NCBI GenBank assembly: GCA_950073265.1
Contig: CATMPJ010000007.1
Span: forward strand, 1 to 38,178
Direction of reading: 5' to 3'
Origin: an uncultured bacterium
Lineage (GTDB): Bacteria; Patescibacteriota; Minisyncoccia; Phycocordibacterales; UBA918
DNA: 38,178 nucleotides
Shown here: piece after piece, positions 29,057 to 36,625 of the stretch
Layout of the letters: each line of letters begins with the position of its first letter
Numbering within the stretch: the first letter of the stretch is position 1
Made by a program: the position numbers and the translations under genes
The notes under the pieces: generated by a model
What the model saw: only the letters and a program-made list of their open reading frames with translations
Told to the model about the DNA's origin: nothing
The model's database searches: none

Positions 29057-31900
29057 TTACTGTGCCAGTATGATGTTGTAGATTCGGCCTGGCACGTATA
29101 TTTTTTTGACAATTTCTTGGTTAAGAACTTGTTTAGAGAGACTCGGGTGTTTCTCAATCAACTCCCAAGCCTCCTCTTCAGGAGCTGTCGGAGAGAGTGT
29201 AATCTCACCGCGTAGCTTGCCGTTTATTTGTACTCCGATGGTGACTTCTTCATCCGCGGCTATGGACGGATCGGAAACCGGATATAATTGTGCGTGAACA
29301 CTCTCGCTTTTACCCAACGAATACCATAACTCTTCCGTCAAATGGGGCGCAAATGGAGCTAGTAGTCTAATAAACATTTCGTAACTATCCTTACTTAAGC
29401 CAGTCTTTTCAGCCTGATTTACATAAATCATCAACGCACTTACCGCGGTATTGAACTTATATTCCGCAATGTCTCTCGTAACTTTTTCTATAGTTTTATG
29501 TAGTAGCTTCGTTGTTTCGTTGTGCTCTATAGATTCTACAACATGGTCAGAAAGTCCATATACTCTCTCTAGGAAGCGGTGAATTCCCGCGATACCACCA
29601 TTATCCCAAGGATAATTAGCGCCAATATATGGACCCATAAACGCCAAGTACATCTTCACGGTGTCTGCGCCCACCAAAGCCACCTGTTCATCAGGATCAA
29701 TGACATTGCCTTTGCTTTTGCTCATTTTGTTTCCGTCTGGCCCAAGAATGAGACCTCGATTGTGACGACTCACGTATGGCTCCTTGTGTTCAACTAGCCC
29801 AAGCCGCTTAAGGGCCTTTTGCCAGAAGCGTGAGTACAGTAAGTGCATAGTGGTGTGCTCTGCGCCACCAAAGTAGGTATCTACCTGCATCCAGTCTTTC
29901 TGCGCTTGAGTAGATGAAAAGTGCTCGGTATTCTCATTATCGATGTAACGTAAGAAATACCATGATGAATCCACAAAAGTATCCATCGTCTCCACTTCTG
30001 GTTTCCAGCCAGCACCAAAAATACGTTCTGTTCGATCAAGCAGCTCTTTTGATTTAGCGAGCGGTGGTTCTCCCGTCGGTTTAAAATCGACATCTTCTGG
30101 AAGCGTCCAGGGCAAATGTTCTTCTGGAACTACATGTGCATTTCCTTGTGGATCGTACACAATCGGGATCGGTACCCCCCAATACCGCTGACGACCAACT
30201 GACCAGTCTCGTAACCGATACGTATTGGTAAGACGACCGTTAACTTTTTTAACAATCGCTTCCTTAGCATCTTCGGAATCCATTTCGTCATATTCTTCAG
30301 AATTAATCACATACCCCGAACCGAGTAACGCTTCGTCAGATTGCAATAAGTCCCAGATTTGTTTTTGGTGCTTGGGCGTAATCAAATTACGCATTTCAGA
30401 TGCTTCGTGCCAGGTTAGTGTATGCAGTTTCCTTTCGTTTTCAGGAATATCCCCTTGCTCACTAAGATCTTCAACTTCCGCTAGCAACGAGTACGTATGG
30501 GCACAGCGATTGGTTGCTTTGTGTCGGGCACAATACTTTGCTGCAGTAATCCAACGACTCGTTTTAACAATTTTTGCATTAGGAATTGCTGTCTCTTCAC
30601 TTATTTCAGCCAAAGCGGCTTCCTCTGGGGTTTGACCCTCTTCAATGCCACCCATGATGGCAGTCTTAATACCTTCTTGTGGGCCGTGCCAGTTCAACAA
30701 AGCATACTTGCCTGTTGAGCGATCACGAAGATGGACCACGACTGTATCGCGTTTTATCAAATCATATTGGGGCTCTGGCGGATTGTCAGGATCATCCATA
30801 CATGGGACCATCACTTGCTTGATTGGTAAATCATACTTTTTTGCAAACGCATAATCTCGTTCATCGTGCGCAGGCACCGCCATAACAGCGCCAGTGCCAT
30901 AACTCGCCAGTACGTAGTTGGCAATATAAACAGGAATAACCTCACCAGAAGCCGGGTTTGTTGCAGTGACACCCTTAAGCAACACGCCCGTTTTTTCCTT
31001 GGTGTTATCAAGTCGGTCTTGTTCAGCTAGTTGCTTGGTTTCTTGGATATACGCTGCCACCTCACCCCAATTTGTGATTTTGCTTTGCAATTTTGTTACT
31101 AAATCATGTTCTGGAGCAATCACTAGATAAGTTGCGCCATAGAGAGTATCTGGCCTGGTGGTAAACACTGTCACTGAGGCCTCAGTAGAGAGTTTAAAAT
31201 CGATTTCCGCGCCCGAACTTCTACCAATCCAATTGCGCTGTGCCTCTTTAATGTTTTCAGCCCAATTGACTGTCTCCAGATCATCTATGAGTTCATCAGC
31301 AAACTCAGTTATCCGCAGCATCCACTGGGGCATCTTCTTCTTTTCAATAACATCGCCAGAACGTTCACATGTGCCGTCTGCTTGCACCTGCTCATTTGCG
31401 ATCACCGTACTACACCCTGGACACCAGTTGACCACCCCTTCACCTCGGTACGCAATATCATTTTCAAAAAACTTGGTGAACATCCACTGCGTCCACCGGT
31501 AATAGTCTTGGTCAGTTGACGAGCATGTTTTGTTCCACGAAAAAGCATTTCCCATGCTGGCAAGCTGTGCCCGCATATGGTCAATGTTTTTTTCCGTCCA
31601 GTCTCTCGGATTAACATTGTTCTTTATGGCAGCGTTCTCTGCTGGCAAACCAAAAGCATCAAACCCCATAGGAAACAGAACCTGCTTCCCTTGCATGCGT
31701 CGCATACGGACGTAAATGTCTGGTACAGCAAAGGCGTACCAGTGACCGATATGCAGATTGCCTGATGGGTATGGCCACTCTATGAGTACGTATTCCTTTT
31801 CCTTACTTTCATCTCGCGCACCAACAGCATACAAGCCAGTTTCTGACCATTTTTCCTGCCATTTCTTCTCAAACTCCTGGTGATTAAAACGTTTATGCAT
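29057..31900 (-). CDS. leuS: Leucyl-tRNA synthetase with embedded Nudix domain
   Basis: HIGH motif NLHIGHWYAFAVPD, editing TTRPDTLYGATYL and HDERDYAFAKKY, KMSKS motif GNKMSKSKGNV; Nudix-box-like GGIEEGQTPEEAALAEISEETAI inside the frame. Confidence 0.95.
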   Translation of the reverse strand: MHKRFNHQEFEKKWQEKWSETGLYAVGARDESKEKEYVLIEWPYPSGNLHIGHWYAFAVPDIYVRMRRMQGKQVLFPMGFDAFGLPAENAAIKNNVNPRDWTEKNIDHMRAQLASMGNAFSWNKTCSSTDQDYYRWTQWMFTKFFENDIAYRGEGVVNWCPGCSTVIANEQVQADGTCERSGDVIEKKKMPQWMLRITEFADELIDDLETVNWAENIKEAQRNWIGRSSGAEIDFKLSTEASVTVFTTRPDTLYGATYLVIAPEHDLVTKLQSKITNWGEVAAYIQETKQLAEQDRLDNTKEKTGVLLKGVTATNPASGEVIPVYIANYVLASYGTGAVMAVPAHDERDYAFAKKYDLPIKQVMVPCMDDPDNPPEPQYDLIKRDTVVVHLRDRSTGKYALLNWHGPQEGIKTAIMGGIEEGQTPEEAALAEISEETAIPNAKIVKTSRWITAAKYCARHKATNRCAHTYSLLAEVEDLSEQGDIPENERKLHTLTWHEASEMRNLITPKHQKQIWDLLQSDEALLGSGYVINSEEYDEMDSEDAKEAIVKKVNGRLTNTYRLRDWSVGRQRYWGVPIPIVYDPQGNAHVVPEEHLPWTLPEDVDFKPTGEPPLAKSKELLDRTERIFGAGWKPEVETMDTFVDSSWYFLRYIDNENTEHFSSTQAQKDWMQVDTYFGGAEHTTMHLLYSRFWQKALKRLGLVEHKEPYVSRHNRGLILGPDGNKMSKSKGNVIDPDEQVALVGADTVKMYLAFMGPYIGANYPWDNGGIAGIHRFLERVYGLSDHVVESIEHNETTKLLHKTIEKVTRDIAEYKFNTAVSALMIYVNQAEKTGLSKDSYEMFIRLLAPFAPHLTEELWYSLGKSESVHAQLYPVSDPSIAADEEVTIGVQINGKLRGEITLSPTAPEEEAWELIEKHPSLSKQVLNQEIVKKIYVPGRIYNIILAQ

Positions 31901-31961
31901 ACAAATTACCTATCAATGTCTAGATTGACATTGTGCCACGAGAATCTCAGTGCGCAAAATA

Positions 31962-32867
31962 CTAGGACTGATTTTCTAAGTTGCTGAAGTTGACGATACG
32001 TTCAAAACAATATTCACCTTTCTCATACTGCCAGTCATAGGCATTTACAATCACTGCGCGTTGATCGCGCAGTGGCTTTGCGAAAGAGGCACTATCCTGT
32101 TGTTCGGTGACAAATGTTGCGCAAAGAGAGAAGCCAGAGTCAGTAATAGAATATGCGTACGCAGCTCGGTTTTCTGGAGCTGATGGCACATTCTCTAATT
32201 CACCAAGAGTCTCTGGAAGCACTCCATTTACATACAAGTAGTCCTCAATCTGCCATTGGATAGTTTGCAGATCTTCAACCTGTTTTTCATCTAGTCTGCC
32301 TTCACGCACTTCTGCTGGCGTCTCAATGTACTGCAAGCCAAAGAGTATGCCGGTAAGTACTACTAGCGCTGAAAAAACGCCAAAATAAATTGAAAGCTTC
32401 TCCTTTTTTAACCAATACCCTTGTGAATCCTTTAGGTAATAGAAAAAAGCAGGAATAATGACGACCAAAACTGCAAGAATTTTAAGAGCAAATCTGACTG
32501 TCAGATCCCCTTCAAGGAAACCATAAATCAGCACGGCCAAGTCAATTAGAATGGTACTTCCAGCAACAAATAAGGATAGATAGATTAACCACTTAGTAAG
32601 GGCTGTATACGAACCAGCTTGTACGCGTCGAGTTTTATTGACTGTCCGGGTGAGGAATAGATACGCAGGGAAAAACACCAAGAGCGCAGCGATTGATACT
32701 CGTACACTATCGGCATGATTACCGAGACTATAAAAAGACTCACTCGGATCTGGAAACTGAATATTTATAAGACTAAAGGCTAAGAGTAAGAGAAATATAA
32801 TCGTTAGATACAAGCTGGCTAAAGAGCCTAACTGCAATACAAACTGCTTGGGTGTGTGTTCATTCAT
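31962..32867 (-). CDS. Multi-TM protein, DUF5671-like
   Basis: About six TM segments with a C-terminal soluble region (ETPAEVREGRLDEKQVEDLQTIQWQIEDYLYVNGVLPETLGEL); start likely MNEHTPKQ. Confidence 0.65.
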   Translation of the reverse strand: MNEHTPKQFVLQLGSLASLYLTIIFLLLLAFSLINIQFPDPSESFYSLGNHADSVRVSIAALLVFFPAYLFLTRTVNKTRRVQAGSYTALTKWLIYLSLFVAGSTILIDLAVLIYGFLEGDLTVRFALKILAVLVVIIPAFFYYLKDSQGYWLKKEKLSIYFGVFSALVVLTGILFGLQYIETPAEVREGRLDEKQVEDLQTIQWQIEDYLYVNGVLPETLGELENVPSAPENRAAYAYSITDSGFSLCATFVTEQQDSASFAKPLRDQRAVIVNAYDWQYEKGEYCFERIVNFSNLENQS

Positions 32868-33031
32868 ATTAAAGCAGTATATACCTAGGCATTTACATTT
32901 AAAAGATGTCTTGTAAGAAATGTGGGCGTGGTGCGTCACTCTAAAGTGAGAGGAGAAAGTCTCCTCTGCAAATTTGGCTTCTTAATGAGCTTCAAGAACC
33001 TGAATTTGCAACCTTCAAATGGAGAAACACC

Positions 33032-33298
33032 ATGCGAAAACGTTATTTGATTGCGGCAGGAATGATCATTTACCTGATCATCAACGCACGCGTAAGCGTT
33101 GACGCCGCGCAGTTCTTTACGCAACTCATCGGACACAGCTTCATGGCTATTGTCCTTGTATCTGTGGGCGCGATGGTTTACACAACCTTTCGCGAAGACT
33201 TCGATGCATTGTGGGAAACTTTCTCTGCCTGGTTCTGCGGTCGACGCTCGGACTGGGAAGAACTTCTTGCGGCAGCAAACGCCGCTCCGATGCGCTAA
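33032..33298 (+). CDS. Small two-TM hypothetical protein, isolated on the plus strand
   Basis: 88-aa ORF with GGAG 8 nt before the ATG, two hydrophobic segments, followed directly by a plus-strand terminator hairpin. Confidence 0.6.
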   Translation: MRKRYLIAAGMIIYLIINARVSVDAAQFFTQLIGHSFMAIVLVSVGAMVYTTFREDFDALWETFSAWFCGRRSDWEELLAAANAAPMR

Positions 33299-33305
33299 AC
33301 ACAAC

Positions 33306-33342
33306 CCGCGCCTTCAGCTACCTTTTGCTGGGGCGCGGTTTT
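33306..33342 (+). terminator. Intrinsic terminator after the 33032-33298 gene
   Basis: CCGCGCC-tt-CAGC-tacctttt-GCTG-g-GGCGCGG-TTTT. Confidence 0.75.
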
Positions 33343-33343
33343 G

Positions 33344-34444
33344 CTATGAATGCAAAAATTCAATCACGTCACCGTCTTGCACGATGTATTCTTTCCCTTC
33401 AGTGCGTAGTTTCCCCTGGTCTCTGGCCACTGCTTTTGAACCAGCACTCACAAGATCTTCAAAACGTACCACCTGCGCTCGAATATACTTATCTTTGAAA
33501 TCAGTATGAATGGCGGCTCCGGCTTCTGGTCCAGTAGCACCGCGCTTTACAGTCCACGCTCTAGTCTCTTTTTCACCAGTGGTGAAATAACTCATGAGCC
33601 CAAGCCGAGCATACGCCGCTCGTATGAGTGACTCAACCCCACTATCTTGCGCTCCATATTCGCGCCTAAATTCAGTTTTCTCCTCTTCAGACAAATCTTT
33701 GAGTTCATGCTCCATCCCTGCATCGACTACGACGTACTCTGCTCCGGTACTTTCAAAAAACTCTACCAGTTCTTGCCAGCGCTCGTCGTTATGCTCATCC
33801 AAATTAAATCCATCCTGTTTCTTATTACAAACATACAAGAATGGTTTCATCGTAAGGAGGTGCAAGCCTTTGATCAGCTTTTCCTCTGACTCTGTCATAC
33901 TAAACGAGTTGGCTAGACTGCCTGCTTCTAGGTGAGGTAAAAGACGACTAAGTAAATCTTGGAGAGCGACAGCGTCTTTGTCTCCTGCCCGCACATCCCG
34001 AGCCAAGGTACCAATTCGTTTACTCACAGTCTCTGCATCAGCCATAATGAGCTCAAGGTTGATAGTTTCAATGTCTCCCATTGGGTCAATTCCGCCCGAC
34101 ACATGATGAATATCACTATCTTCGAAAATTCGCACCACTTGCGCAATCATGTCTGTCTCACGAATATTAGCTAAAAACTTATTACCCAAGCCCTCCCCAG
34201 CTGAAGCGCCTTTTACTAAACCAGCGATATCGACGAACTCAACCACCGCTGGAATACACTTTTCGGAACCGGAAAGATTACTTAGTGTTTTAAGGCGTGA
34301 ATCAGGAACAGCAACCACTCCCACAGTAGGATCGATAGTGGCAAATGGGTAATTTGCCATAAGTACGTTGTTTTTGGTTAAGGCATTAAAAAGCGTTGAT
34401 TTTCCAACGTTTGGTAGACCGACGATTCCAACTGAGAGAGACAT
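33344..34444 (-). CDS. ychF: YchF/OLA1-family ATPase (Obg-like)
   Basis: VGIVGLPNVGKSTLFNALTKNNVLMANYPFATIDPTVGVVAVPD, VDIAGLVKGAS, TGS-like C-term GAAIHTDFKDKYIRAQVV. Confidence 0.97.
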   Translation of the reverse strand: MSLSVGIVGLPNVGKSTLFNALTKNNVLMANYPFATIDPTVGVVAVPDSRLKTLSNLSGSEKCIPAVVEFVDIAGLVKGASAGEGLGNKFLANIRETDMIAQVVRIFEDSDIHHVSGGIDPMGDIETINLELIMADAETVSKRIGTLARDVRAGDKDAVALQDLLSRLLPHLEAGSLANSFSMTESEEKLIKGLHLLTMKPFLYVCNKKQDGFNLDEHNDERWQELVEFFESTGAEYVVVDAGMEHELKDLSEEEKTEFRREYGAQDSGVESLIRAAYARLGLMSYFTTGEKETRAWTVKRGATGPEAGAAIHTDFKDKYIRAQVVRFEDLVSAGSKAVARDQGKLRTEGKEYIVQDGDVIEFLHS

Positions 34445-34539
34445 GATTGTTTAAGGTGATGAAGAATTAAAAGCGCAATGCTCTAGTCACAGACTAGACA
34501 GTAGATAATGCGAGTAGCTTAGCAGATTTTTTAAAAAGA

Positions 34540-34569
34540 AAAAGGCTGGGTGTAACCAGCCAAAAAAAA
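34540..34569 (-). terminator. Second hairpin terminator downstream of the ncRNA candidate
   Basis: Minus strand: U8 then GGCTGG-TTACAC-CCAGCC followed by TTTTTCTTTTT. Confidence 0.7.
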
Positions 34570-34667
34570 GTTGATGGTGCGCTACCACGCGGTGGGGCTT
34601 GTCGCACTGTGAAATGTACGATACGTGAGTTCACCCCGCATCCGTGAAGGGGTCACACACCATCAAC
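34570..34667 (-). ncRNA. Candidate structured small RNA or cis-regulatory leader (class unknown)
   Basis: Perfect 10-bp closing stem GTTGATGGTG/CACCATCAAC enclosing three nested or adjacent helices; followed by T8 on the minus strand. Confidence 0.6.
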
Positions 34668-34705
34668 CGCACAAGAAAGTATCAAATTATTAGCTCTAGC
34701 GCAAA

Positions 34706-35545
34706 TTACCAAGGGAGCAAGGGCGGTTCATACTCACAGAAGATTACCTCGTCTGGAGATGTATCAAGCAACACTGCTAGTGACTCTTTAGCCTCCATAC
34801 GGCCACCCACTGCGTCTATCAGTTCTGATTCGAGTGCCCGAGAACCTGTCATACTAGCCCCGTCCGCCAACGCCGCCACTTTATCTCTGTCTAGGTTGCG
34901 ATAGCTTGAAACAAGGTCGATAAAATAGTTGTGTACCGTATCTAAATCAGCTTGCAAGAGTTCTCGTTCTTCGTCTGTGATTGGGCGATACGGTGAACCA
35001 ATATCTTTAAATTTGCCAGTAGTAAGACGCACGTATTCTATGCCTTCTTCATCAAGCTTCTCTGATTCTTCAAGATACGACATATTAACCCCGATACTTC
35101 CGACGTTGGACATAGCAGATGCAAGTAAATAATCGGTGGCCGCTGCAATCATGTAACCTCCCGAAGTCCCTTGATCACCAATCAAGCCAACGACTGGCAC
35201 ATTTGTGTTGCGGACACGCTCGGCAATTCGTTCTGAAGCCACTGGTGTTCCTCCCGGCGAGTTTATTTCTAAAAGAATTGCTTTAATTGTTTCTTCACTT
35301 TCAATTTGGCTAAAAAATTCTTCAACAGCATCAGGAGTAGTTATTAACGGAGCATCATAGATACCTAAATACGGCAAAATGATTCCTTCTATTGGATAGA
35401 CAGCTACGTTGCACACCCCGTCACCCACCGTCTCTTCAAACTCATAGAGAAAACCTAGCAGCGAAAAAAAGAACACTAAAGACAGCACGACGACAATCGC
35501 TTTAAAAACAACCACCCCCAGTTCTCTCGCTAATGTTCTATGCAT
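34706..35545 (-). CDS. SppA-like S49 signal peptide peptidase
   Basis: LLEINSPGGTPVASERIAERV, GDQGTSGGYMIAAATDYLLASAMSNVGSIGV; N-terminal TM. Confidence 0.9.
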   Translation of the reverse strand: MHRTLARELGVVVFKAIVVVLSLVFFFSLLGFLYEFEETVGDGVCNVAVYPIEGIILPYLGIYDAPLITTPDAVEEFFSQIESEETIKAILLEINSPGGTPVASERIAERVRNTNVPVVGLIGDQGTSGGYMIAAATDYLLASAMSNVGSIGVNMSYLEESEKLDEEGIEYVRLTTGKFKDIGSPYRPITDEERELLQADLDTVHNYFIDLVSSYRNLDRDKVAALADGASMTGSRALESELIDAVGGRMEAKESLAVLLDTSPDEVIFCEYEPPLLPW

Positions 35546-35566
35546 AATTAGATTTCTATATTCGCT

Positions 35567-36148
35567 CTATTTTCCCGCTGCTCCTAGCTTGGCGATTTCT
35601 TTCATCCACTTTGTTCGACATGCATTTTCTGCACGCTCACATGGACCATAGGCACTTACTTTTGTTTTGATACCTGCAAACTCTAGGATTCCGTACTGGA
35701 TTTCATTGGTAAAGTCTCCGTATTTCCACCAGGTCTTAAATGGACTGTGTGAGCCAGAAAGAATAAATACGCGTCCAGTTTTACCTTTTAAGTGACTCTC
35801 TACTCTTTTCGTTTTTTTGTTAAAGTTAAAGGCAAAACCCGGTAACCAGAAACGATCAAACAGCCCTTTAAGAAGCGCTGGCATGGTGGTCCACCAGTTT
35901 GGATAAGCAATAACCAAGTGATCACACATCCTAATGGCGTCCTGCAGCTTAACCAGATCGGGTTCAAGTGGTTGAATTTCTTTGTATCCCTTATGAAGAA
36001 TCGGATCAAATTTCATTTCACTTAAGTTAAAGCGAGAAACTTCATGGCCGTTTTGTATAGCAGCTGCTTCATACGTATCGAGCACTGAGCCAGTAAATGA
36101 TTCTATATCAGGATTGCCACAAATGAGAACTATTTTTTTGTTAGACAT
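35567..36148 (-). CDS. Flavodoxin-fold NAD(P)H oxidoreductase (KefF/MdaB-like)
   Basis: IAYPNWWTTMPALLKGLFDRFWLPGFAFNF; LICGNPDIESFTGSVLD. Confidence 0.88.
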   Translation of the reverse strand: MSNKKIVLICGNPDIESFTGSVLDTYEAAAIQNGHEVSRFNLSEMKFDPILHKGYKEIQPLEPDLVKLQDAIRMCDHLVIAYPNWWTTMPALLKGLFDRFWLPGFAFNFNKKTKRVESHLKGKTGRVFILSGSHSPFKTWWKYGDFTNEIQYGILEFAGIKTKVSAYGPCERAENACRTKWMKEIAKLGAAGK

Positions 36149-36171
36149 AGATTGTGATGTTAATAATACAA

Positions 36172-36196
36172 GAAGCGGCGTTATTTGCGCCGCTTC
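36172..36196. terminator. Hairpin with weak T-run between the 36215-36529 gene and the oxidoreductase gene
   Basis: GAAGCGGCG-TTATTTG-CGCCGCTTC. Confidence 0.5.
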
Positions 36197-36214
36197 AGCT
36201 GTTGATTACAGGTG

Positions 36215-36529
36215 TTATTTTCTAATACTTCCGTCTGGATTAAAGCGGCCGACAGCACCCGCGTGCATTTGCATAAGTTTTTCCTTCATTTCCGGACTCA
36301 TGACCGCCATTATTTCTTTTTGATATTTAGGCAATACTTTCATCGCAGCTGCAGTTTGGTTGTTTCCGTTCAATTTCAGTTCCGCTTGCATTTCCTTGGC
36401 AATTTTTTCAAATAATTTTGGATCTTTATCAAGCATCTCCATAATCATTTGCTTCTGATCCTCTGGCACTCCCTTCATCTGGGAATCGATGAGTTTTTTA
36501 AGAGCAAAATTCTTTACTTTTCCTAACAT
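36215..36529 (-). CDS. Small hypothetical protein
   Basis: 104-aa charged helical ORF; TGTTACAAT extended -10 just upstream. Confidence 0.6.
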   Translation of the reverse strand: MLGKVKNFALKKLIDSQMKGVPEDQKQMIMEMLDKDPKLFEKIAKEMQAELKLNGNNQTAAAMKVLPKYQKEIMAVMSPEMKEKLMQMHAGAVGRFNPDGSIRK

Positions 36530-36625
36530 ACGGTAGCGATTGTAACACAGGAGATTAGATCTACCCTACTCTAGACAAATATAGAAATGGATGGTATTTT
36601 TACCGCATTACTTTTACAAAAATAT

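Noticed and set aside
30225-30854. leuS as a chimeric or frameshifted fusion with a separate Nudix gene
   Set aside because: The frame is continuous, LeuRS motifs flank the insert on both sides, and no start/stop pair suggests a separate gene.
32936-33304. Minus-strand 122-aa ORF opposite the plus-strand small gene
   Set aside because: No hydrophobic or domain pattern; the plus strand has the SD-like site and terminator.
33099-33509. Alternative plus-strand ORFs (33099-33509, 33211-33498)
   Set aside because: They run through the terminator hairpin and into ychF antisense; the 33032-33298 frame is better supported.
34570-34667. 5S rRNA, SRP RNA, tRNA or a known riboswitch for the structured element
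   Set aside because: No 5S loop sequences, no SRP GGAA-type core, no T-arm/anticodon layout, and no riboswitch consensus I recognise.
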